DNA from: Acheta domesticus
Taxonomy: Eukaryota > Arthropoda > Insecta > Orthoptera > Gryllidae
Assembly (NCBI GenBank): GCA_031308135.1
Contig: JAHLJT010009419.1
Coordinates: 179,956,739-180,020,738, forward strand
Direction of reading: 5' to 3'
DNA length: 64,000 bases
Within the stretch, counting starts at the first letter, position 1; every line of letters begins with the position of its first letter. The notes under the pieces are model-generated. The model ran no database searches, was not told where the DNA came from, and was given only the letters and a program-made list of their open reading frames with translations. This document shows positions 1 to 12,190 of this stretch, in pieces. Made by a program: the position numbers and the translations under genes.

Positions 1-1847
1 ACCGACGATCTTCAAAAGTTTTTATTTATTTTCGCTATGAGCTTCGGAGGCTAGTGGCTTAACAGTATTAATGATAAATTTCATAATATTAGCAGTAAAA
101 ATCATGATGACTTGTTATTTTAACTTCATCAATACGCAACATTACCATAAACATTAATGCTTATCTAAACGTGACTTAAGTCTCGTCTCGTCTCGTCTCG
201 CCTCGTTTCGGCTCAGCTCGTCTCTTGTCGCTAGCAAACTGCACCTCTCAATTGGTTAGAGGAAGCGAGCCAGCTGGGTTTCGTTCCTAACGAGAGTGAA
301 GGCGCGATGGCATTCATCAGCAAAATCGTCTTCTCTGTGAGTATTTCAAATGAATCAGTCATGCGGATCAGATTCTTCGCTCGTTTTCCCCAAAATAGAT
401 GAGATGCAATTCAGCCTTACTAAATACTAATATGATAACTTAATGCTTCAGAGGGAGGCGTAGTTCAAGTAGTATTTCAAAATTTAGAAACTCCAAAAGA
501 TTTGTTCATAGTTGTTAGAGATGTTTCGAGCAATCATCACAACTCGTAAATACGTTTCAGAGCTGTACCTATTTTAGCTCTAAATTGTTATGTTGCTTTA
601 TACTCGTTCGGCGTATTTCTGGATTTTACACATTATATCATCTCTCAAGGTGAGACACTAATTTCCTTGCCGAAAAGTTCCTTCGCGACCTTGTCGGCCA
701 ACTCTCATGAATAGTATACAAAGTTTTCTTGGGAATTCAAGTATTGTTTGCATCTTTTATGGCAAGATTTACTGTGTCCTTATTGTTTTAAAAACTCCAC
801 TTCCCGTGCGAGAAGAACCAAGAGAAAGAAAAAAAACTGGTTTATTGCAGGTGCTAGAGCGTCAACCTTGAGAGTCCTGCACGGAGACAGCACGCACTGG
901 TTTAGAACTTTGAAGTTACGCGTTCATTCTTCCGACACCGCTACAGCCCAATTCCAGGCTTCGTCTGGCATCCTTTTACTCGCAGTGCTGTCAGAGTTTT
1001 TCAGAATCATGGGGGATGAGTCATATGAGAATGTTGGATTGCATCTGCCCTAACATTCGTTCCCACATGGAGTGAGAGTAGGATGTGGAAAAAACAATTG
1101 CAAGATGTGTGTGGCTCGCAGTTTATGTTCCTACTACTCCGGCATTTTCTGGTGTTGGTTACAGGATACAAAGGAACTCCCCCTAACAGTTGTTTAGACA
1201 GTAAAAACTCTGTCAACGCGCAACTTAAAAGTAGCATCTTCCAATCTGCGAAGCTTTAGCAGTGGACTCGGAACTACATAGTCCATCGGAATACAAGTGA
1301 AACCCAAAATGTCCAAATTCCTTGTTTTCATATTAATCAAGTTTAACTATTTTGTTAAATTTGCCTACTCGATATCTTTTTACTTTTCCTCACGGTTCTA
1401 TAGAACGGGAAGTATTGAACTCGCCTCATCAATACGATCTCAAGGTTTTTTCTCGATAGGAGATAAAAACTAGGATATATTTTAAACTCATACTTTAAAA
1501 CGTAATGTTATTAAAAACCAAACTCGGATAGAAAATTAGACTCCTCCTGCATGTAATCTTGGTTCTAGTCATTGCGTTAACAAAAATAATGGATATTTAG
1601 TACACCAAGCCATTCAGAACGTCAGCGATATCACTAACCAGAAGCATAGAAAAAACTTAATTAGTGATGTAAAAAACATCAGAAATGCACTCGAAAGAGT
1701 TTCACTTGTACGTCCGTCGGCAAACTGAAATTACGCAGATGCACCTAGTTGCCCAGCACTTATCAAATCCGTTTTCTCAGCACCACAACCGTTTCCTTTC
1801 ACATCCGTGAGCCTGAGCCCTGTTTCCTCGCCATTCCCAGCTTCATC
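1..1847. other. Gene-free AT-rich stretch
   Basis: I see no coding region, RNA gene or recognisable transposon here. Short open frames are present on both strands, but none shows a domain, a splice pattern or biased composition. The one structured item is the pentanucleotide microsatellite near 180. Confidence 0.6.
180..235 (+). repeat. GTCTC pentanucleotide microsatellite
   Basis: About ten imperfect tandem copies of GTCTC/CGTCT, decaying at the right-hand end into GCTCAGCTCGTCTC. A simple repeat with no other structure. Confidence 0.85.
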
Positions 1848-2095
1848 ATCGTATTTCCTGGTGTCCGCACCCACCATCCTCCCCCCCCCACTCTTCACCG
1901 TGGCAGGCGCGCCGCCTCTCCCGCGAATCGTTGTCGCTCCACACGCGTGCGTTCGCGTAAGGCGATCGAGGCCAGCGTGCCGCCTCTGTGGACGACGCTT
2001 GCAAGCTGTCGGCATAAATCATCGCGATGTACACTTCGTTCACACTCGAGGCGGCGAGTTCTGCTACGCGGACGACCGACCCTGGTAGACGTCTC
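1848..2095. other. CpG-rich patch
   Basis: GC and CpG density rise sharply above the AT-rich surroundings, with a run of C near 1884. The overlapping open frames on both strands follow from the low stop-codon density. It could be a promoter-associated CpG island, but I found no convincing TATA/Inr or start-codon/donor combination. Confidence 0.4.
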
Positions 2096-4879
2096 GTAAA
2101 GTCCCTTGTTGAAGGGTTCCGTTAGCGTTAAACAATGCTTGTAGGTGAGATGCGTAATTTGCTTACACGTAAATCAGTTGCAGCGTAATGAAGTGTGGTT
2201 GTATTGCACTGTGAAAGCGGTCTTTACAAGAAAATAACTAGGCACCTGGGTCAGGGGGAACTTTGTATTACGTTTTCATAGAGGGTCACGGGGACAATGA
2301 TACATAACGATTATAAGACTTTTTCTCGTAATAGGCTCGCAAATAATCGGGTTCATGTTCATGCTTTCCTCTGCGTAGGTACGACACAAAATTCATTCTA
2401 AAATTTATTGGTATAACGTTCACATATCTTTCATGCGTCGAAATCCTGGCACAACTCGAAAAATCTGCATATTGAGTTATTTTACACAATTTCATAATAA
2501 TTATTAGTAACAAAACTGTGAAGTCTTTTAGTAATACGTCTTCCATAACCCATCAAGTGCATCAAACTTCCATTTCGATCGGCCGGGAAAATTTCAAATA
2601 CATTTACCTCAACATATAATTTTCATTTTCTCTTATTATTTACTTCATTACACGGAAAATTATGAATTGCTGCAGCAAAAAACGCTGATTTATGGTCATA
2701 AAAATTCGCAATGTATGTCTCCGATATTGAAAAAGTGGATAATTTGTGTTCCCGAATGTAGTAAACAACATCCTCTAACATGTACACGAGTAGTCTGAAC
2801 CCCACTACTCATTTACTTGTGGATCCTTGACGCCGAAAAATTGGTAATCGGCGAAACGTCTGTCTGTCCGTCCCTCAGTCCGTCTGTTTCAGTAAAATGC
2901 TAGCGGCTAAACCGAGAAAGAATTTTTACTAAAGCTGACTGATATTCTCCGTTCCATCTGGCTGATGTTGTGACCCCCGTGAATTCGAAACGGGTTTTTT
3001 GGTATGTAGGAGTAGTTAACATAAATGACATTTTCAAAATTTTCTCAAAATGACTCCACGTTTTTTTTTAAATATTTTTTTCTCGGATAGAGCAAAGTAC
3101 GCTAAAAAAATAAAACATGTCCGTTTTTTCATTTCTCTAACGTTTCGAAAATTGTACAACTTTAATGTTTTGCGACGGATGCTTCAACTTTAATATTCAA
3201 AATAGAGATTTTTCTTAATAAAATATGTTCTTTTAAATTATATTTTTTTAAATGTCATGTACATTTTTTGATAATGTGAGAAGCTTTTCTGTAATTTTGA
3301 GTGAAATTAAAAAATGATGATAACGTTTGATCAAATCTGCAGATTTTTTTTATTTCTCTACTCGAACTCCTGCTGTTTTCATTAAGACCTCCAAATTTTA
3401 AAAATTGCAAATATAGAAATCCTTAAAGCGTTGTGTCCTTAAAACTTGTCCTGCCGTTGCAGATGATTGAAGTAATGCTTAACTGTTTGCTAAACGTCGA
3501 GTTCGAATCCCATTGTGGTCGAATATTTTTGCGGGTTCAAGAAGTATCAATAACAATTACAAATAATTACAATTGAATAACAATTACAAATAACGCGAGA
3601 AAGAATGTGCTTTTGTAGCTCCACTAGTTCGAGTTGTACCAGTATTGTAGGTCATGAACGATACGACATGTGCTGACATTTTACATATATTGCAGATAAA
3701 GACTGCAAATGTGTTGTGAGTTTTTTTCACTAGTTTTTATTTAACCGTATTTGTAAATGTTATTTTGCATCTGGTTCTATTATCTAAAAGCGAGTCAGAA
3801 TGTTAATCTGTTTCAGGAGTGATAGAGAGAGAAACTCATATCTTATTAGCAATTGTTAGGGACCATTAGATGTTTATTTTTCGATTACTTTAACTGGTGT
3901 GGTAAATGCACTAGGGAAAATGTATAACGTGAATAATATATAGTGTTTGGGCTGTGAAGATCTCTAAGAATGACATAATTTGTAATATTGTAATTCTTTG
4001 CGAAAAACAATCACACGTTATTGTTTCACTTTTTGTCTTGTGATAAGAACTCTAAAATATTAAGAAGCCTAAAATATTAATGCGATCTCATAAGTTTACT
4101 AATGTGTTCGAAAAGTGAGAGAAACGTTTGGTATATATTGTGTGTTTGTCTATCGTACGTCACTAGAGTAATTGACCATGTTATCAATAGATTCATGAAA
4201 TCATGTTCATGAGAGCTGAAGGAACTCTTCCACTGTAACTCGACTAGGAAAATATCATAAAGATTATGTTATGCTTATTTGCTTGTTTACTTCTTTCTGC
4301 AAGTAGATAGCGACTTATTCAGGTCAATGGCGGTGTTAAGTGATTTCCGGTCAGTCGTTCTTGACTATTCAAAGTAGATACCTTGACGACTTTGTTCGCG
4401 TTGGCGTGGCAACCAAGAGGTCACTACGTCTCGAGTGGCAGCTAGGAAATAGCTCATGGCCGATCGTAGAAAGACCCAAAAACAAAACTGATCGAGGAAA
4501 CCCTTGAAGGCTAGCACGCAACGGAAGAGACTGTTTTGAAACAGTGAAAGGCAAGATGGAAGAAGAGAAAGATCTGGTCAGTTTTTCCATTACTTCTTGC
4601 GCTCAATTGCAGGAGCGAAATTCATCAAAAACATTCTGGCATCCTTGACCCTAATGCTGTAAGAATCAAAAATTATATTGTTTCTGGAATACGGCCAGTA
4701 ATTAGTAATAAATCGGTAAGGATAGAATATGATTACGGGTAAAATGTTAAAATATACATAAGCGCATTTTCCTACTAGAAAGGAAAAGAATTAAAATTAT
4801 CGGCAGTTGAAAGAAACATGATGACATTTTCCTGCTAGAAAGGGTCAGGGGGGCAAAAAGGTGAAGATGCAAGTAACAT
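2096..4879. other. Gene-free AT-rich stretch
   Basis: Mostly AT-rich DNA with no coding signal. At 2832-2860 there is a small GCCG/CGGC stem followed by GAAACGTC (listed separately), then TCTGTCCG-like short repeats to about 2890. A box-B-like GAGTTCGAATCCC at about 3499 has no convincing tRNA fold around it. Confidence 0.5.
2824..2862 (+). ncRNA. Degenerate hammerhead-like motif (candidate)
   Basis: GCCG (2832-2835) and CGGC (2849-2852) can form a 4-bp stem, followed at once by GAAACGTC (2853-2860). This resembles stem II plus the GAAA-stem III-GUC part of minimal hammerheads in Penelope-like retroelements. The conserved CUGANGA core is not intact: the upstream bases read CTTGAC. It is a relic at best and may be chance. 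Confidence 0.25.
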
Positions 4880-5350
4880 ATGATTTCCTGGAAGTTCATC
4901 CTTGATGCTTGTCTGCAATTTCACGCCGTTTCCTCGTCGAAGGCGTCTCGGCACCTTCGGAGGACTGGAACCCCATCATCTGGCACCTGCCGTGTCGGTT
5001 GGTGGAAGTGGAGGCGTGGAAGGTCTAGTGGCCGACCTTCGTGGCTTCATGCTCCGATGACCGATAGTGGCGGTGGCAGACACTGGGTGAGGCGGGACGG
5101 GGCAGCGGCTTGGCGTGACGTGGCTTGAGGTGGCGAGCCATGTTACAACGTGGTATGCCGGAGTAGGCTGGTAAAGTAGTAAGCTAGGAGTAGCTAGTAG
5201 GCTGGTATGCTAGGAGTAGGCGGAGTAGACTAGTAAGCGTGGAGCGTAGCATGGTGTAGAGTGGTGTTGCGTAGCGTGGCGTGGCGGGCTTACACGGGCC
5301 ATAGCAGGGCGGAGCGCGACGAGGCGTGACCAGGCGTGGCGAACCCTGTC
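4880..5350 (+). repeat. GTGGCG-rich and TAGGAGTAG-rich degenerate array
   Basis: A G-rich stretch built from variants of GTGGCGTGGCG, with a sub-block at about 5150-5240 of GGCTGGTATGCTAGGAGTAG-type units. It leads into the longer-period array at 5355. Open frames here are low-complexity and not genes. Confidence 0.6.
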
Positions 5351-5354
5351 TGAA

Positions 5355-5800
5355 CATGGCTTGGCGTGGCGTATCATGGCATGCTGTGGCGTGACGGCGC
5401 TGGGCGAAGTGGCAGAGCGAGCAGAAAGGGGGGGGGAGAGTGGCGTGACGCTGCGGAGGGAGCGTGGTGGACAGAGCTTGCCGTGGAGTGACGTGACGAG
5501 ATGTGACAGATCCTTATTCATCATGGCTTGGCGTGGAGTATAATGGTATGCTGTGGCGTAGCGGCGCTGGGCGAAATGGGTCGTGGCAGAGCGAGCAGGA
5601 GGGGGGTGGAGAGTGGCGTGGCGTTGCGGAGGGGTCGCGGCGGGACAGAGCTTGTCGTGACGTGACGTGACGTGATCATGGCTTGGCGAGGCGTGGCGGG
5701 GCGTGGCAGAGCGAGCAGGACGGGGTGGAGAGTAGCGTGGCGTTGCAGTGGGGGCGTGGCGGGACAGAACCTGACGTGACGTGAGGGATCCTTACTGATT
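5355..5800 (+). repeat. Three-unit higher-order tandem repeat
   Basis: Three successive units start with CATGGCTTGGCG at about 5355, 5523 and 5675. Each continues through a block with GGCAGAGCGAGCAG, then GGAGAGTGGCGTG, then GGGACAGAGCTTG and TGACGTGACG. Unit lengths are about 168, 152 and 125 bp, with substitutions and internal deletions. The arrangement implies amplification of a composite unit made from the simpler GTGGCG repeat. Confidence 0.75.
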
Positions 5801-6010
5801 GTGGCGCGGCGGGGCGGGGCGGGGCGAAGCGGAGCGGGCGGTGAGGGGCACGCGGCGTGGAGCGTGGCAAGGCGCTGCAGAGGGTCGCTGGCGGTGGGGC
5901 GAGAGGCGGGGCCAGGGGAAGCTGCCGGAATGGGCTCGAAGCGCCGCGCCGCTCTCCTCCCGCCTCTGGCGCCTGCGCGCCGAAACGAAACGCGTTGGCC
6001 CTGAGCTTCC
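5795..6010. other. CpG-rich patch
   Basis: Strongly GC- and CpG-rich, with GGGGCGGGGCGGGGCG at its left edge next to the tandem array. It could be a CpG-island promoter or just the GC-rich end of the array. No start codon/donor pair stood out. Confidence 0.45.
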
Positions 6011-9000
6011 CTGATCTCGGTTCAGCGACGCCCGGCCCACCGACCGCTTGGGACTGCAGCCAGTAGCGTCGCAACTTGCCCCTCCCTCATCTACCTTCAA
6101 AAATCAAATATCTATTACTCTTACTATTATTACTATTTTCCTGCGAGACAAAGAACGATTCGTCATGCTAATTATCATATCTTGTAACTTTTTTCGGTCC
6201 GTTTTACACAGGAAAGAAAAAAAAACATTGACTTTTAACTAAATTATACTATCCATTATCGTTAAACTCATTAGTACTGAGGAAATCAAGTATGTAAGAT
6301 AGTATTTTCTTTATTCACTACTATCTTTTCATGAATATTTATCATGAAGTGAATACGAAATGTAGGAGGAAAAGTGAAGTTACGAAGCTTACTAATATAC
6401 ATGACGGTTTATAATTAAAACTTCAAATTAATAATGGAATATTCTCTTTACAGCAAGTAGATAAAAGACAGAATTGGTTAAAAAGCAGAGCCTCCGTTGA
6501 TTTATTGCCCCAGACATCTCTTTTTGTCTTGACGCGCCTGGCTGCAGCGGTGCACCAAGTCGTAGTTTGGGAACATTTTTTCGTTCTCAGAGATATGTTG
6601 CTATTGCAATTGTTGTAGCTGTCATTCCAATTATTTTTTATTTATTTATTTTGCTCTAATTGTTTTCTGGCTCGATTGTCCATAAAGCTCGAGGTAACAT
6701 CTTAGTAGGGGGAGTCGAAGGCTATGAGCTGAAATCCCTCGGAAAGTATGGGTGGTTGAAAGTATGGGTGGAATGTGGTTGTGGCGTATTTGTCTCAATA
6801 GAGAGCTGGTGCATACCACCACGAGTCAGATCTGAGCCATATCTGATACCATAGATAGTCTATAATTTCTCATCATTACTCGCTACTCTTGATCACCCTT
6901 ACAATCATTCGTCAATGACAGGCAATGACAGGCCGCCACTGTGATCATCTGCACAGAAAAGGGGAGGGCGTGTATGCGAAAGCCGCCTACGTTGGCTTTT
7001 ACGCATTCTTATGTTTTATTCATTTTAATCATTTTCACATTACCCTCCATGACGACCTCGATACGTCCGTTGCTGTTGCAAACAATATTTTAATACTAAT
7101 CACTGTTTGCTGATGCCTTTCTCTTCTTTATATCGTGACCTAGTTTTGTTCGGGTATTTTATTAGCTTCAGTGCCTAACCAGTCGCTGAAACTGAACTAT
7201 TAATTTGCACTAATGCATCTTCAGTTTTCTACACCTCCTAACTCTCACTTTGTTACGATGTTTTGTGTGATATCAGTGACTTACGAATGTATCTATTTTT
7301 CTCACGCTGGTAATTTACAGATGTAGTAGGTTTCGTCAGTTAAAAGTATATTTTGTCGGGTCCTTCACATATTTTTTCCGTTTTAAAAGTATTTTATTTA
7401 GAATGTTTGTAGAAAATAGTTATGTATTAACATTGTCATACATACTCTAAACAATATTAAAAATTATTGAAATTAAAAACAGAAGATTTGAAGGTCTAGG
7501 TTTATAGCCGGTTGTTGCGAAACATAAAATCCCTGATGTGACTGATGGCGTTTACATTGTTCATTAATTGCAAGGCTATTTTTACAGATTTGGTGCCAAA
7601 ATTTGCCACTACAACTGATGGCGTCCTTTTCTCATTTGTTTAAAAATTGCACTTGGCCGGTTGATGCATAACACTGTCCATTTGAAAAATTTTTTTTTTC
7701 TTGCTATTTTTTATTTTGTTGTTGTATTCGCACGACGCCGAGTTGTTAATTGTGTCCTGAATCTATTAAATCGTCTCTTTACGTTCTGCAAAATTGCGCT
7801 CGGCTTCCGACGCTTTCTTGCTAATAATGTGCTGAATCATTCAACGCAGCTCGATTCTCCAAGACCTTCACAGGCGTAAAAACAAAGAGTGCACAGAACA
7901 TCTGCGTTTTCGTGAATCTCATATTATTTTGGGATTCTTACGTAAGGCGCGAGAAGTTGATTTTCGACTACTTAATGTCAATATTCCACGAATGTCAAGT
8001 AGTGTTGATTTTATGGGTGCGACAGGAAAACTTCACGTACCGTTTGTCACTTACGCGTTGTTTTCTAATTCAAAAGTCAAACCGTAGGTATTGCGGCGTG
8101 GCTTTCTTATTCTTGTGCGAAAATTCAAAACCAGTTCCGATAAATGGCAAAGTCATCTCATGCCTGCGGTTTCCTTACGACACTGCTGCTAGTATTGCTA
8201 TTTGAACTTAGAATGCAGTTTCAGGACGGGCATCTCTTCGATTCTTGATTGCTGGTAAATGGGACGTAAGAGCATGAGCAGGTATTGGCGCGAACATTTC
8301 TAATGTTTGGTCGTACGTGTGTAAGTAAGTGAAAGCTTGATGAAACATCACGACATGACCTGACGAAGGTGTTGGTCAATGAATTGAGTGGCGCGTTCTT
8401 GTTGACTTCCAACGGCGTGTGACTACGGTGTATGTCATTGCTCTCTCCGAGGCGGAAATAGAGCGAAGTCAAGTGTTACAACGGAGGTGCGAGAAAGCAA
8501 ACACGATGGGAAGAGGTGATTGCGAATGGAAGAAAACCTAAGTTTGCGCCACGCTCTCTGCGTGCCTCTCCTGTAATACGCGTCCTCACCCATCGCCTCG
8601 CCTGTCATAGTCGTCGCATGGCCTTGTTCTGCTCTTCGGGGAATTGTCAAAAGCTCGCGACCGCATATCCCTAGCATGAATAGAGGTTTTGCACAGCGTA
8701 AAACACTATATCGCGCATCGTACGAATACGATTTGAGCATGTATGCAAATGCAAACTCTAAGGTTACGAAAGAGTATATCGGAAAACGATATTTCGACAA
8801 AATGATAGGGTGTAATTATTGGACTTGTGTATGGTGCAAGTGACGTTTTCAAGGTAAATGGCATTGTTTCATAACTTTGAGACAGTGACTGAATATACTT
8901 ACGATACAATATCGCATTGATGGGTACCTCTGATAGAAAAAGTGCGAAACAAGATAATGTTAAATTATGGAAATTTTGCTTTAGCAACACATAATGCTGT

Positions 9001-9452
9001 CACAGTCCAATACTATTTCCATTTATCGTAGTCTTAAAATGAAAAGGTTGCGCAAAAAAGATTTCAATTGACGCATCTCACTTGCCTTTAACATACATGC
9101 ACAAACTCTGTGCAAGAAAGGCCCAAGTGACCGTTGCCCCGGAGTTCGTGTGTTCAGCAGGAACAACATAAACCACGTCGGCGCCTGTTGAGAGAGACGG
9201 AGATGCAAGCGCCAATGGTGTTATTGGCGGAACTGAGATTATTTATAGTAATTACGAGGTAAATCGTGGCGGATAACACCTTGACTAAAGGTTCATATCC
9301 CGGTCACATTAATTTGTGAAGAACAAAATGAGTTTGCAGGTAGTTTTCTAACTACTATCGTCATATCTGTTTTTCGGCTCTCATTCCGCGATGGCTTTAC
9401 CACCACACATCACCGACAGCCCCCTTTTACATAAGTCAACTTAGTTGGTGTG

Positions 9453-9454
<2 letters not shown>
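6011..9454. other. Gene-free AT-rich stretch
   Basis: No coding region or recognisable repeat with defined ends. Open frames up to 121 codons occur on the minus strand near 8.4-8.8 kb but show no domain or composition signal. Confidence 0.5.

Positions 9455-9501
<47 letters not shown>
9455..9501 (+). repeat. (TA)n microsatellite
   Basis: Uninterrupted TA dinucleotide repeat of about 23 units. Confidence 0.97.
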
Positions 9502-9505
<4 letters not shown>

Positions 9506-9984
9506 AATGATAATACACCAATACTTAAATGTATCAATCGCCATGAGATTGTGCTAGTAGAGAAGGAAATGGTATGGGTAGAAATTGCGATTTTGGGTGT
9601 TTTCGTCATGGCAGGTTATGACATTCAGGCCATGATTTACCAAAGGGAAAAAAACGGTTCTCCAGAACCCGAAAAAAGTTAAAAAATAAGATTTATTCGG
9701 CAAAATGTAGATAATTTTCATTTGCACAGAAAGTTATTCTCTATTAGCGTGTGTTTTTAGTAAATCTGGATATTTTTTCGGGAGGGGGCAACAGGATTTT
9801 GTGATTGAAGTACCGCAGTACCTGAATCCGGCTCTGGTGATTATTCAGCAGTAACGAGATGCCTACAACGTGACTGCCGGTTATGTCGTTGCACTCATTT
9901 TGTCAGCGCATCAATTTACATTTCATTCATTAGTAAATGTCTTCATCACTATCTCTTACATTATCATCGCCCTGCACAACGTTC

Positions 9985-10740
9985 ATTTGTTTCCAGACCT
10001 ACCAAAGTGGTCCCTTCTTAGAGTAACTCCTCTATACTGCGGGTTCTCTAATTACAAAATCGTGTTTGAACTCACATCCACAAAAGAAATCCCCCAGGAT
10101 TACGAAAACATCAAATATTTAAAAAAATGATTTTTATTTTTAACCATAAACGTTTTTGTACAGTAGACTATTTGGTTAATAATTATTATAAAGATGCATA
10201 TATTATGTATTATTATTATTATTATGTATATTATTATTATATAAAGATGTATTTTATTCATTTCTGTCCGGGACGCGAGCCTCCAAAGGATAGGGTGCCT
10301 CAAGCAACCGCTTATTTTAAATCCCGCCCCGGACGCACGAGTCGTTTCCTGTCGATCTCGCTCTCCCTTCCAGGGACTGACAAAGCCACCGTCCTTTTGA
10401 AGAAGATGACTGTCATTTGCGTTTCAATCAATTCATTTGTTTTTCGATCTGTGAAAGTGGTCCCTTCTTAGGGTAACTCCTCTACACTGCGGGTTCCCCA
10501 ATTACAAAATCGTGGTTGGACTCACATCCGCAAAAGAAATTCCCCAGACCTACAAAACCATCAAATATCAGGGACGGACAAAGACACCGTCCACTGACAA
10601 AGACTTCCAGAGACCGAGAAAGCCACCGTCCTTTTGAGGAAGATGACTGTCACCTGCGTTTCAATCAATTCATTCGTTACCAGACCTGTCCCAAGTGGTC
10701 CCTTTTCAGAGTCACTCCTCTGTAACAGCGAACGCGTGGG
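9985..10740 (+). repeat. Degenerate tandem repeat
   Basis: The phrase AGTGGTCCCTTCTTAG plus its downstream text recurs at about 10003, 10454 and 10693. A second phrase, GCCACCGTCCTTTTGA plus AAGATGACTGTCA, recurs at about 10388 and 10622. Units are roughly 240-450 bp and carry many substitutions. An ATT microsatellite (about 10200-10245) sits inside. I do not recognise the family. Confidence 0.7.
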
Positions 10741-10960
10741 CCTGCAAGGAAGATCCGGTCCGCGCAGACGCGTTTTCAACTGCAGCGAGGCCGCGTGGCC
10801 GCGCGCGGGGGCGGGGGCGGGGGCAAGGCGCCGAGAAAGGCCGGGGAGGCCAGGCCGCCTTCCGCAGCGCGAGGACGCCCGGACCGCAGACCGCGTCTCG
10901 GGGAAGGCCTCAAGCTGCGCGGTCGAGAAACCGCAAGGATTCGTCACCGCCGCTACAATT
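10715..10960. other. CpG-rich patch
   Basis: CpG-dense segment with a GGGGGCGGGGGCGGGGGC run at about 10806, between the tandem repeat and AT-rich DNA. A CpG-island promoter is possible. No Inr/TATA or clear exon was found. Confidence 0.4.
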
Positions 10961-12125
10961 CGTTACTTCCCTCCCTGGGCCTATTGTAAACTTTATTGCA
11001 TATTTGTCTGTAAATATAATATATTAGATATTATTTAATAAAATATATATTGAAAATTACAAAAAAAATTATGCGAAATGAAATATGCATTAAAAGTATA
11101 GCCGAAACGTTACGTTTACAACAATTATAAGAACGATAAAAAAGTGGATTGTCTAAAATTTAAATGGAACTATTGATCTCTAATTATAAAGTAAGAGATC
11201 CGTTAAAAAATATAATAAAGTTTAATATAGTATATGTAAATATTTTCTCTTGCCCTCAATTTTTACAGACAATTGAATAACACACTGCACATGCATTTAT
11301 ACTTATTAACTTTTTCTCGTATATAAAGTATTATTCTTATTGTTGTTGAAATGAACAACATATGTGGAGTGTGTATTCCACTGTGTGAAAGTTGATGTCC
11401 AGGTCAAATATTTACCTATTATAAATGCACGGTCTTGTTTGTAAGACCTCAGTGAATAACCTCGCTAATAACTGGTAATAAAATGTTTATGAATTTACCA
11501 TGAGTTATTGAATTTTTTCTCATACATGTGTGTAAATTGCATATTCAACATGTATCATAAATAAATGATATTTTGATAATATAAAATATTGCCGAAAAAA
11601 TTGAGAATAGGTATTGCAAATATTATTGTAGTAAATGTACTTCTCTAGTAAAGGACACAAAACTTGAATAGTCAAACTACTTTAAACTATTTGACTTTTA
11701 AAGAATTTTCGGATATTAAAATCAACATGAACTTAATAATATCGATAACATTTTTAGATCAACAGATCAACATTTTTTTAACCTTACATTTCATTTCGGT
11801 TTAGTTTGGAGCGAATTCTAATGGTATTTTAAACATTCTGTGCATACATAAAAATACAAATACATAACAAATATATCAAGTTAATTTAAATAATTGATGA
11901 AATTTCACATCCTTGATACTCTTCACATCAGAAAATGTTACACTCTGTAACATGACCGTTTGAAAATGTATTGTATGTAAATATTGTTGGTTTTGGTAAT
12001 CGTAGATTTCATACATTTTGCCCTGTTGCTTTCCATTTATTATCGTATGTAGAAAAATTGATAGGTCGGTTTTAGCAACAATATAATTCTAAAATTGTAA
12101 TGTGGTCCAGGCTATCCGGGATGAG
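10961..12125. other. Gene-free, very AT-rich stretch
   Basis: Nothing recognisable: no sustained open frame and no terminal repeats. Confidence 0.6.
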
Positions 12126-12127
12126 AC

Positions 12128-12190
12128 GCGTCGTCGATTTGGTGGCTGACGTTTCGGCCAACATATTGTGGCCTTCCTCAGAGCGTACTG
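12128..12190 (-). ncRNA. Hammerhead ribozyme-like motif of Penelope type
   Basis: On the minus strand the order is GCT (12184-12182), CTGAGGA (12181-12175, matching the CUGANGA core), a hairpin with GGCCA/TGGCC arms, GAAAC (12155-12151), then GTC (12150-12148) followed by AGC (12147-12145). AGC pairs with GCT to start stem I, and the AC/GT of GAAACGTC gives the minimal stem III. Hammerheads with such a short stem III are known from the terminal repeats of Penelope-like elements. One extra A sits between the core and the GGCCA arm. No reverse transcriptase remains nearby, so this is probably a solo terminal fragment. Confidence 0.5.

Noticed and set aside
3490..3530. Possible tRNA gene around GAGTTCGAATCCC
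   Set aside because: Box B is good, but no box A at the right distance and no closing acceptor or anticodon stems were found.
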